This document shows positions 44,352-51,352 of a stretch of DNA of 64,000 nucleotides, in pieces. The first letter of the stretch is position 1, and every line of letters starts with the position of its first letter. The stretch lies in the NCBI GenBank assembly GCA_017999365.1, contig JAGNLW010000003.1:62001-126000 (forward strand), given 5' to 3'. This DNA comes from Candidatus Aminicenantota bacterium. GTDB taxonomy: Bacteria; Acidobacteriota; Aminicenantia; Aminicenantales; Saccharicenantaceae. The notes below the pieces were generated by a model that was not told where the DNA came from, searched no databases, and saw only the letters and a list, made by a program, of their open reading frames with translations. Position numbers and translations under genes: made by a program.

Positions 44352-44405
44352 GTGCCAGGCCTTCACATTTCCAGGGAGAAAAGGGCGTTTGTGAATGCCA
44401 GGCAC
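44352..44405 (+). repeat. REP-like palindrome type B, copy B2
   Basis: 54 nt, same arms and the same mismatches as the copy at 18771-18824, with a different short inner sequence. It sits in the divergent gap between the two peptidase genes, 70 nt upstream of the M28 start. Confidence 0.85.
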
Positions 44406-44475
44406 TCACGGGAAGGAAGAAACGGTCGGGGGCGGCGTCAAAAGGGATGACGTCGGATTCCATCCGGAGGTATCG

Positions 44476-46326
44476 ATGACAAAGAAGCTCGTTCCCCTCG
44501 TCCTCGTCTTCGCCCTGATCATCGGGCTGCGCGCCCAGGGCCCGCCGCCCCAGCAGCAGATGAAGCTCGAGGACGTCCAGAAGGCGCTGAGCCTGGTCGA
44601 CAAGGCCCAGCCCGCTCCCGACAAGTTCAAGCCCGGCCTCGAGGCCATCACGGCCAATGACTCGATCGCGATGCTGACCTACATCGCTTCCGACCTGCTC
44701 GAGGGCCGCGAGACGGCCACCCGCGGCTACGCCCTGGCGGCCGAGTACGCCGCCTCCCTGTTCAAGCTCTGGGGCGTCAAGCCCGCCGGCGACATGCCGG
44801 TCATGGCCGGCGGCTTCCGCATGCGCGGCGGCCCGGCACCCCAGGCCCCCCGCGAGCGGACCTATTTCCAGGACTTCGCCATGCGGGAGACCGCGGACAC
44901 ACAGACGGCGATCACCATCGAGACGAGCCGCGGCGGCCTGGTCAAGAGCCGGACCTTCCAGGGCGGGCTCGACTTCCAGGCCGGCTTCGGCGGCATGGGC
45001 GGCGCCTCCGAGGGCACCGTGACCGCGCCCGTCGTCTTCGCCGGTTACGGCATCTCGGAGCCCTCCATCGGTTTCGACGAGCTCAAGGGCCTCGACCTCA
45101 AGGGCAAGATCGTCCTCGTCCTCAGCGACGCGCCGGGCCGGGACGACCCCAAGTCCCCGTTCCAGGCCAAGAAGGAGCTCAAGGACAAGTACTTCCCGGC
45201 CATGCCCCAGGGCGGCGACATGATGGCCATGATGATGCGGGGCGGCCCCCAGCGCTTCAACAAGCTGGCCGAGATCCAGAAGCTCGGCCCGGCCGCCATC
45301 GTCCAGGTCGCCAGCGCCGGAAAGGACAGCGACATCTTCAACGCCCTGTCCTACGTCCGCAAGCCCGGCGACGACCAGCCCATCGTCAACAAGCCCCGGC
45401 GCCGGCTGTCCCTGGCGGGCGTCGGCGGCGGCGAGATGATGCGCGGCGGCGCTTCGGCCACGACCATCACCCGCGAGATGGCCAACTTCCTCCTCGAAGG
45501 CACCGGCCAGACGGTCGACGACCTCAAGGCCAAGATCGACTCGACCCTCAAGCCCGCGTCCATGGCCGTCGCCGGGGCCAAGCTGACCATCGCCACGACG
45601 GCCAAGACGGCCCTCGTCCGGGGCACCAACGTCCTGGGCCTCATCGAAGGCTCCGATCCCAAGCTCAAGGACGAGTACTTCGTCGTCGGCGCCCACTACG
45701 ACCACAACGGCGCCTGGGACGGCTACGTCTGGAACGGCGCGGACGACAACGGCTCCGGCTCGGTCGGCGTCCTGAACATCGCCAAGGCCATCGCGGCCAG
45801 CCCGGTCAAGCCCAAGCGGACCGTCATCTTCGCCCTGTGGACGGGCGAGGAGGAGGGTCTGCTCGGCTCGCGCTACTACGCCCAGAATCCCGTCTTCCCC
45901 ATCGCCAAGACGGTCGGCTACCTCAACTACGACATGATCAGCCGGCCCTACGACGCCGAGACCCTGGCCCGGACCATGCGGGCCTACAGCGTCCCCGGGG
46001 CCGAGGAGATCGTCAAGAAGGTCCGCGCCCCCTGGTTCGTCAGCGTCAACCTGACGGAGGGCACGCCCTTCGCCGACATCGCCCGCGAGATGAACCAGTA
46101 CGTCGGGCTCGACCTGGCCTTCCGCTTCAACGCCCTGGGCGCCGGCGGCGGCGGCTCCGATCACTCCTCGTTCGCCGCGGTCAAGGTCCCCTACGTCTAT
46201 TACATGGCGGCCATGACCGCCGACTACCACCAGCCGAGCGACAGCGTCGAGAAGGTCAGCGGCGAGCTCATCGCCAAGATCAGCCAGCACGGCTTCCTGA
46301 CCGTCTACGCGTTCGCCGACAGGTAA
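44476..46326 (+). CDS. Exported M28-family zinc aminopeptidase with PA insert
   Basis: 616 residues. After a short signal peptide the protein has an M28 catalytic domain interrupted by a protease-associated (PA) segment (residues 150-330) that includes an unusual Met/Gly-rich stretch (GGDMMAMMMRGG). Zinc ligands and base: H407 in GAHYDH, D423/D424 in GADDNG, E458/E459 in TGEEEG, D486 in NYDMI, H585 in DYHQP. It should remove N-terminal amino acids. GGAGG lies 5 nt before the ATG, and a strong terminator follows the gene. Confidence 0.92.
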   Translation: MTKKLVPLVLVFALIIGLRAQGPPPQQQMKLEDVQKALSLVDKAQPAPDKFKPGLEAITANDSIAMLTYIASDLLEGRETATRGYALAAEYAASLFKLWGVKPAGDMPVMAGGFRMRGGPAPQAPRERTYFQDFAMRETADTQTAITIETSRGGLVKSRTFQGGLDFQAGFGGMGGASEGTVTAPVVFAGYGISEPSIGFDELKGLDLKGKIVLVLSDAPGRDDPKSPFQAKKELKDKYFPAMPQGGDMMAMMMRGGPQRFNKLAEIQKLGPAAIVQVASAGKDSDIFNALSYVRKPGDDQPIVNKPRRRLSLAGVGGGEMMRGGASATTITREMANFLLEGTGQTVDDLKAKIDSTLKPASMAVAGAKLTIATTAKTALVRGTNVLGLIEGSDPKLKDEYFVVGAHYDHNGAWDGYVWNGADDNGSGSVGVLNIAKAIAASPVKPKRTVIFALWTGEEEGLLGSRYYAQNPVFPIAKTVGYLNYDMISRPYDAETLARTMRAYSVPGAEEIVKKVRAPWFVSVNLTEGTPFADIAREMNQYVGLDLAFRFNALGAGGGGSDHSSFAAVKVPYVYYMAAMTADYHQPSDSVEKVSGELIAKISQHGFLTVYAFADR

Positions 46327-46334
46327 GCCCTCAC

Positions 46335-46385
46335 CGGCGGGGGCCGGACCGGACCGCTCCGGTTTGACCCCCGCCGTCTTTTTTT
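46335..46385 (+). terminator. Rho-independent terminator of the M28 peptidase gene
   Basis: Stem CGGCGGGGG / CCCCCGCCG (9 bp, 46335-46343 and 46368-46376) followed by a T-rich tract ending 46385 with seven T in a row. Confidence 0.85.
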
Positions 46386-46392
46386 CTACAAT
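46364..46392 (+). promoter_or_regulatory. Candidate promoter of the ATP-grasp gene overlapping the terminator
   Basis: TTGACC, 17-nt spacer, TACAAT. The -35 box is in the 3' arm of the preceding terminator and the spacer includes the T-run. The leader is about 80 nt. Confidence 0.5.
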
Positions 46393-46440
46393 CCCCCCAG
46401 GATCGCGCCCCGGATCCGCCCTTCGGTGGAGGAGGTCGGC

Positions 46441-46485
46441 TTGAGCGAAGAAGTACCCCGTTCGCGCGCCGGGTCCGCAACATGA
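46441..46485 (+). CDS. 14-codon leader ORF overlapping the ATP-grasp start (ATGA)
   Basis: A TTG codon 5 nt after AGGAGG opens an ORF of 14 codons (starting MSEEVPRSR) whose TGA overlaps the ATG of the ATP-grasp gene as ATGA. The ATP-grasp ATG has no Shine-Dalgarno of its own and no in-frame upstream start, so translation by coupling from this leader is plausible. Its product need not have a function. Confidence 0.4.
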   Translation: MSEEVPRSRAGSAT

Positions 46486-47552
46486 AGAGACTCCGCGTCG
46501 CTCTCGTCTACAACGCCTTCACGGACTCCGCGCCCGACGAGAAGTCCGACACCGGCAGCCTCCACTACCTCCGCCAGATGGTCCGCGGCATCGCCCGCGG
46601 CCTGCGCCGCCTCCGCCATGAGGTCGTCGTCCTGCCGCTCGCGGGCGACCTGTCGGTCCTCCAGCGCCAGCTCCACCGCCTCCAACCCGACGTCGTCTTC
46701 AACCAGTACGACGACGTCGTCCACGGCGCCCTCTACGAGATGCGCGTGGCCGCCTTCATCCGCATGCTCGGCTATCCCATGACCGGCTCCCCCGCCCTGG
46801 CCCTGGGCCTCAGCCGCGACAAGTACATGTCCCTCAGCCTGCTCAAGGGCGCCGGCCTGCCCATCCCGCCCTCGACGGCCCTGGTCGAACGGCTCTCGGA
46901 CGTCGACGAGCACAAGTGGATCTTCCCCGTCATCGTCCACGCCGCCCAGGAGCACGCCGGCATCGGCCTCGACCGGGACTCGGTCGTCCACAGCAAGACG
47001 GCCCTCAAGGCCAAATCCCGGGAGATCCTGCGGACCTACAAGCAGCCGGCCCTCGTCCAGCACTTCCTGCGGGGGAGGGAGTTCAACGTCGGGCTGCTCG
47101 GCGGGCGGAAGATCCAGGTCATGCCGCTGGCCGAGGTCGATTACTCGCGCCTGCCCCGGGCCATCCCCCCGATCATGTCCTACGCCGCCAAATGGGTCGA
47201 GACCTCGGTCGAGTACAAGCGGACCCGGGTCATCTGTCCGGCCCGCGTCGACGCCTCGCTCACGGCCCTCATCAGCCGGACGGCGGCCAAGGCCTTCCGG
47301 GCCGTCGGCGGCTGGGGCTACGGCCGGGTCGACATCCGCCTCGACGAGGAGGGCCAGCCGGTCATCCTCGAGGTCAACTGCAATCCCTGCCTCGACAGCG
47401 GCATGGGGCTGGCCAGGTCGGCCGAGCAGGCGGGCATCGACTACCCCCACATGCTCCAGACGATCGTCAAGGCCGCCTTCGACGGCCCTCCCTACGACCT
47501 GCGCCTGCCGATCTTCAATCCCGGCACGTCCGGGCTGGCCCGCGGCCGCTAA
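46482..47552 (+). CDS. D-alanine--D-alanine ligase-like ATP-grasp protein
   Basis: 356 residues with an ATP-grasp fold: NQYDDVVHGALYE region, LGLSRDKYMSLSLLKGAGLPIPPS (N-terminal and central domains), VQHFLRGREFNVGLLG and the Mg-binding EVNCNPCLDSGMG. The fold joins an acid to an amine using ATP. It has no dipeptide-ligase partner genes, so it may make an amide other than D-Ala-D-Ala. It is convergent with a zinc metallopeptidase gene 18 nt away; the pair may form one small pathway of ligation and cleavage. Confidence 0.8.
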   Translation: MKRLRVALVYNAFTDSAPDEKSDTGSLHYLRQMVRGIARGLRRLRHEVVVLPLAGDLSVLQRQLHRLQPDVVFNQYDDVVHGALYEMRVAAFIRMLGYPMTGSPALALGLSRDKYMSLSLLKGAGLPIPPSTALVERLSDVDEHKWIFPVIVHAAQEHAGIGLDRDSVVHSKTALKAKSREILRTYKQPALVQHFLRGREFNVGLLGGRKIQVMPLAEVDYSRLPRAIPPIMSYAAKWVETSVEYKRTRVICPARVDASLTALISRTAAKAFRAVGGWGYGRVDIRLDEEGQPVILEVNCNPCLDSGMGLARSAEQAGIDYPHMLQTIVKAAFDGPPYDLRLPIFNPGTSGLARGR

Positions 47553-47570
47553 CCGGCGCGAGCCCGCCGG

Positions 47571-48608
47571 TCAGCCGGTGAGGCGCCCGGTGTAGGCGTA
47601 ATCGAGGGCCAGGGCGATGACCAGGGAGACGACGTCCATCAGCCTCTCCCCTTCCGCGCCGGGCCGGTAGCTCAGCCCCAGGGCCGAGGCCCGGGCCTCG
47701 AGCTTGCGGACGAGGACCTCGGCCTCGGCCGGCGTCAGCACGGACCAGTGGACGACCCGCTCGACGAGCCGCTCGCGGTACCTCTTGAACAGCCCCGCCG
47801 CCGGCCGGAGGACCTGGCCCCGGGAGACGGGGAAGGCCTCGCGGAGGCTGTCGTCGACGTAGCCACGGGCGTCACGGCGGAAGCGCTCGGCCTTCTTGCC
47901 GTAGTGCTCGGCCAGGGTCAGGCTCATGCGGTCGGCGGGCCGGAGACGGAGGCCGCGGCGGGTCTTGGGGACGTTGCGCCGGATCTCCTTCATCAGCCCG
48001 TCCACGTAGAGGAGCTTGCGGATGACGGGCCAGTTGCGGTACTTCCGCCGCCAGGACGAACGCGGGGTCAGCCAGACGGCGAAGGTCTCGGCGAAGTCCT
48101 CGTCGGGGTGTTTCTGGGCGTAGGTCCGGCCGTAGGGGTAGACGGCGATGTGCCGGACGTAGTTCCGGCTCATGCGGTCCGGCCGGAAGGAATCCCGGTA
48201 GGGCTTGGTGAAGCGGCCGAAGACCTCGCCCCAGCTCGGCCGGCGCCAGAGCCGATAGGCGTAGTTGACGGCGTGGCCGGCCTCGTGGCGGAGGAGCATC
48301 ATGATCGTCCGGGGGTCCTCGACCTCGCCCGTCTGCTCCTCTTCGATGCGGGCCAGCCGGGGGTCGGCCAGGTAGAAGGGGACGCCGATGACCGGGGAGC
48401 GGTCCGGGCAGCCCCAGGCGTCCGTCAGGTAGACGTCGGGCTTGAACAGGAAGCCCCGGAGGTCCATCTCCCGGCGCAGGCGGCGGACGTACCGCTCCAG
48501 GGGAGAGCCCTCGACGGCCAGGGGCAGGTCCGAGATCCGTCCCTTGAGGAGCTCGAAACGGACGGTCTCCCAGCTCCGGACCAGGGAACGGATGCTCTTG
48601 GCGCTCAT
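47571..48608 (-). CDS. Putative zinc metallopeptidase, gluzincin-like
   Basis: 345 residues. HEAGH (H108, E109, H112) is a clear zinc motif, and the third ligand is probably E174 in FAETFAVW, as in gluzincins. A large family of putative zinc-binding peptidases of unknown role has this pattern. No signal peptide is visible, so it is likely cytoplasmic. The N- and C-terminal parts are Arg-rich and helical. Its stop is 18 nt from that of the convergent ATP-grasp gene. The ATG at 48608 is preferred. Confidence 0.7.
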   Translation of the reverse strand: MSAKSIRSLVRSWETVRFELLKGRISDLPLAVEGSPLERYVRRLRREMDLRGFLFKPDVYLTDAWGCPDRSPVIGVPFYLADPRLARIEEEQTGEVEDPRTIMMLLRHEAGHAVNYAYRLWRRPSWGEVFGRFTKPYRDSFRPDRMSRNYVRHIAVYPYGRTYAQKHPDEDFAETFAVWLTPRSSWRRKYRNWPVIRKLLYVDGLMKEIRRNVPKTRRGLRLRPADRMSLTLAEHYGKKAERFRRDARGYVDDSLREAFPVSRGQVLRPAAGLFKRYRERLVERVVHWSVLTPAEAEVLVRKLEARASALGLSYRPGAEGERLMDVVSLVIALALDYAYTGRLTG

Positions 48609-48656
48609 GGGAGTAGAGAAAATAAGGCAAGCCCGGGGGGTTGTCAAGGCGGCGCC

Positions 48657-48686
48657 TTGAGCCGGCCGGGGATCCTGTGGTATGAT
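48657..48686 (+). promoter_or_regulatory. Candidate promoter of the DEAD-box helicase gene
   Basis: TTGAGC, 18-nt spacer, TATGAT, with a leader of about 110 nt before the ATG at 48802. The leader contains a small dyad (CTCCCCCGGGAG) that may regulate translation; nothing more specific is visible. Confidence 0.5.
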
Positions 48687-48801
48687 GGCCCCTTATCCGA
48701 ACACCAGGACGGACGCGACGCGGACACTTATCCCGCCCGTAAGATCACTCCCCCGGGAGATCCCCTCCCCGGAATGACCCCCTGTCCAAGAAGGAACTGA
48801 C

Positions 48802-50115
48802 ATGCGTTTCACCGAACTCGACCTCGATCCCAGGCTCCAGCGGGCCATCGCGGACCGGGGCTACACCGACCTGACCCCCGTCCAGGAGCGGACCCTGGCC
48901 GAATCGCTCAAGGGCCGCGACGTGGCCGTCCAGTCCCAGACCGGGACCGGCAAGACGGCCGCCTTCCTCATCACCCTGTTCTCGCACCTGCTGAAGCACT
49001 CCAAGAGCTCCCGGCGCAAGGCCCTCATCATCGTCCCGACCCGCGAGCTGGCCGTCCAGATCGAGGGCGAGGCCCTGCTCCTCAACCGGGCCATCGGCCT
49101 GCAGATCGGCTGCTTCTACGGCGGCGTCGGCTACACCGTCCAGCTGAACCAGATCAAGGCCGGACCGGACATCATCATCGGCACGCCGGGCCGGCTGCTC
49201 GACTTGGCCGAGAAGAAGCGGCTCAACTTCAAGGAGTGCGGCTTCCTCGTCATCGACGAGGCCGACCGGCTCTTCGACATGGGCTTCCTGCCCGACCTGC
49301 GGGACATCGTCAAGCAGATGCCGGAGCGGGAGCACCGCCAGAGCATGCTCTTCAGCGCCACCCTCAACAAGCTGTCGCAGCGGGTCGCCCAGGCCTACCT
49401 CCACGACCCGGTCTTCATCGAGGTCACGCCCGAGCAGCTGACCGTGGACACGATCTCGCAGGAGCTCTACCGGGTCGGCAGCCACATCAAGCTCAATCTC
49501 CTGCTCGGCCTGCTCCAGCGGCGGGCGCCCAAGAACGCCCTCATCTTCACCAACATGAAGCACACGGCCTTCATGCTCGCGAAACAGCTCCAGGCCAACG
49601 GCTACAAGGCCAACTTCCTCAGCGGCGACCTGGCCCAAAGCGAGCGCCTGCGCATCATCGAGGACTTCATGGCCGGGCGCTTCCCCATGCTCGTGGCCAC
49701 CGACGTGGCTTCGCGCGGGCTCCACATCGACGACCTCGAGATGGTCATCAACTACGACATCCCCCAGGACTGCGAGAACTACGTCCACCGCATCGGACGG
49801 ACGGCCCGGGCCGGCGCGACGGGGCTGGCCATCACCCTGGCCAGCGAGAAGACGGCCGACCACCTCGAGGCCATCGAGAAGTTCATCGGCCAGAAGATCC
49901 CCGAGTTCCCGGTCACGCCCGACATGTTCGTCCGCGACATGAGCCTCGAGCGGCTGGCCGGCCAGGACCTCGACCGGCGGCGGCCCTCGGGCCGCCGGGG
50001 CGGCCGTCCTTCGGGACGCCGCGGCGGCGGGGGGCGGGCGGACGGCCCCGGCGGGCGCCGGCCCTCCGGCGGAAGGGGCGGCGGACGGGCCCCCTCGGGC
50101 GGGCGGCCGCGCTGA
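48802..50115 (+). CDS. DEAD-box RNA helicase (RhlE-like) with RGG-like tail
   Basis: 437 residues. The two RecA domains carry Q motif, AQTGTGKT-like SQTGTGKT (I), PTRELA (Ia), GTPGR (Ib), DEAD (IDEADRLFDMGF, II), SAT (III), and in domain 2 FTNMKHTA, VATDVASRGLH and HRIGRTARAG (VI). It unwinds short RNA duplexes in ribosome assembly or mRNA decay. The last 45 residues are Arg/Gly-rich (RGGRPSGRRGGGG), an RNA-binding tail. AAGGA precedes the ATG after a leader of about 110 nt. Confidence 0.93.
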   Translation: MRFTELDLDPRLQRAIADRGYTDLTPVQERTLAESLKGRDVAVQSQTGTGKTAAFLITLFSHLLKHSKSSRRKALIIVPTRELAVQIEGEALLLNRAIGLQIGCFYGGVGYTVQLNQIKAGPDIIIGTPGRLLDLAEKKRLNFKECGFLVIDEADRLFDMGFLPDLRDIVKQMPEREHRQSMLFSATLNKLSQRVAQAYLHDPVFIEVTPEQLTVDTISQELYRVGSHIKLNLLLGLLQRRAPKNALIFTNMKHTAFMLAKQLQANGYKANFLSGDLAQSERLRIIEDFMAGRFPMLVATDVASRGLHIDDLEMVINYDIPQDCENYVHRIGRTARAGATGLAITLASEKTADHLEAIEKFIGQKIPEFPVTPDMFVRDMSLERLAGQDLDRRRPSGRRGGRPSGRRGGGGRADGPGGRRPSGGRGGGRAPSGGRPR

Positions 50116-50213
50116 AACCCGCGTTAGCACCCGCGTTGACAGGCGGCCGCCGCCTTCTATAGAATGGGCGCCCGACCCGCGGGGGGCCGGGAGAGACCGA
50201 GCCGAGGTTGACC

Positions 50214-51323
50214 ATGGACGCGAAGCCGTTGCCCGAACTCGACCGCATCTGCGCCGCCTTCGACTGCCCCGGGACCTGGATCTCCTCGTGTCCCATCCCC
50301 TCCGGCCACATCAACGACACCTACTGCTCCGAGTTCGACGACGGCGGCCGGCGGGTCAAGTACGTCAACCAGCGCATCAACCACCTCGTCTTCCGCGAGC
50401 CCGAGCGGCTCATGGAGAACATCGAGCGGGTGACCCGCTACGCCCGCGAGCGCATCGTCGCCGGCGGCGGCGACCCCGAGCGCGGCACGCTGACCATCGT
50501 CCCGACCCGCGACGGCCGGACCTACCACCGGACCCCGGAAGGGACCTACTGGCGGATGTTCCGCTACATCGGCGGCGCCCGGACCTACGACCGGGTCGAG
50601 GACATCCGGCACGTCTACGCGGCCTCGAAGGCCTTCGGCGACTTCCAGAAGATGGTGGCCACGCTGCCCGGCGGCCGGCTCCACGAGACCATCCCGGACT
50701 TCCACCACACCCGCCGGCGGTTCGCGGCCTTCCGGGAGGCCCTGGCCGCCGACGCCTTCGGCCGGGCGGCCGGCGTCGGGCCCGAGATCGCCTTCGTCCT
50801 GGAACGCGAGAAGGACACCGGCGTGGTCGTCGACGGCCTGGCCTCGGGGCTCATCCCCGAGCGCGTCACCCACAACGACACCAAGCTCAACAACGTCATG
50901 ATCGACGACCGCACCGGCGAGGGCGTCTGCGTCATCGACCTCGACACGGTCATGCCGGGCTCGGTCCTCTACGATTTCGGCGACTCCGTCCGCCTGGGCG
51001 CGGCCACGGCCGCCGAGGACGAGCGGGACCTGGCCCTGGTCGGCTTCGACCTGGGCCTGTTCGACCGCCTGACCGCCGGCTACCTCGACGCGGCCCGCGA
51101 CTTCCTCGTTCCCGCCGAGACCGAGCGCCTGGCCTTCTCGGCCAAGCTCCTGACGCTCGAGTGCGGCATCCGCTTCCTGACCGACCACCTCAAGGGCGAC
51201 GTCTACTTCAAGATCCGCCGCGAGGGCCACAACCTCGACCGGGCCCGGACCCAGTTCAAGATGGTGGCCGAAATGGAGGGGCGGATGCCCGAGATGGAAG
51301 CCGTCGTCCGCAAATATCTCTGA
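50214..51323 (+). CDS. N-acetylhexosamine 1-kinase-like protein (APH fold)
   Basis: 369 residues of the aminoglycoside-phosphotransferase fold, with the kinase motif VTHNDTKLNNVM and the DFG-like segment CVIDLDTVMPGSVLYDFGDS found in NahK. NahK phosphorylates GlcNAc or GalNAc at C1, feeding the lacto-N-biose/galactose pathway. The first residues (after ATG 50214) have FPG-like SGHINDTY as the P-loop. GAGG lies 6 nt before the ATG; the earlier TTG at 50208 is unlikely. It sits upstream of a VPS10-type protein and would fit use of sugars released by the glycosidases. Confidence 0.82.
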   Translation: MDAKPLPELDRICAAFDCPGTWISSCPIPSGHINDTYCSEFDDGGRRVKYVNQRINHLVFREPERLMENIERVTRYARERIVAGGGDPERGTLTIVPTRDGRTYHRTPEGTYWRMFRYIGGARTYDRVEDIRHVYAASKAFGDFQKMVATLPGGRLHETIPDFHHTRRRFAAFREALAADAFGRAAGVGPEIAFVLEREKDTGVVVDGLASGLIPERVTHNDTKLNNVMIDDRTGEGVCVIDLDTVMPGSVLYDFGDSVRLGAATAAEDERDLALVGFDLGLFDRLTAGYLDAARDFLVPAETERLAFSAKLLTLECGIRFLTDHLKGDVYFKIRREGHNLDRARTQFKMVAEMEGRMPEMEAVVRKYL

Positions 51324-51352
51324 ACCGCCCATCCCGGCCTCCGGAGGTGCCC

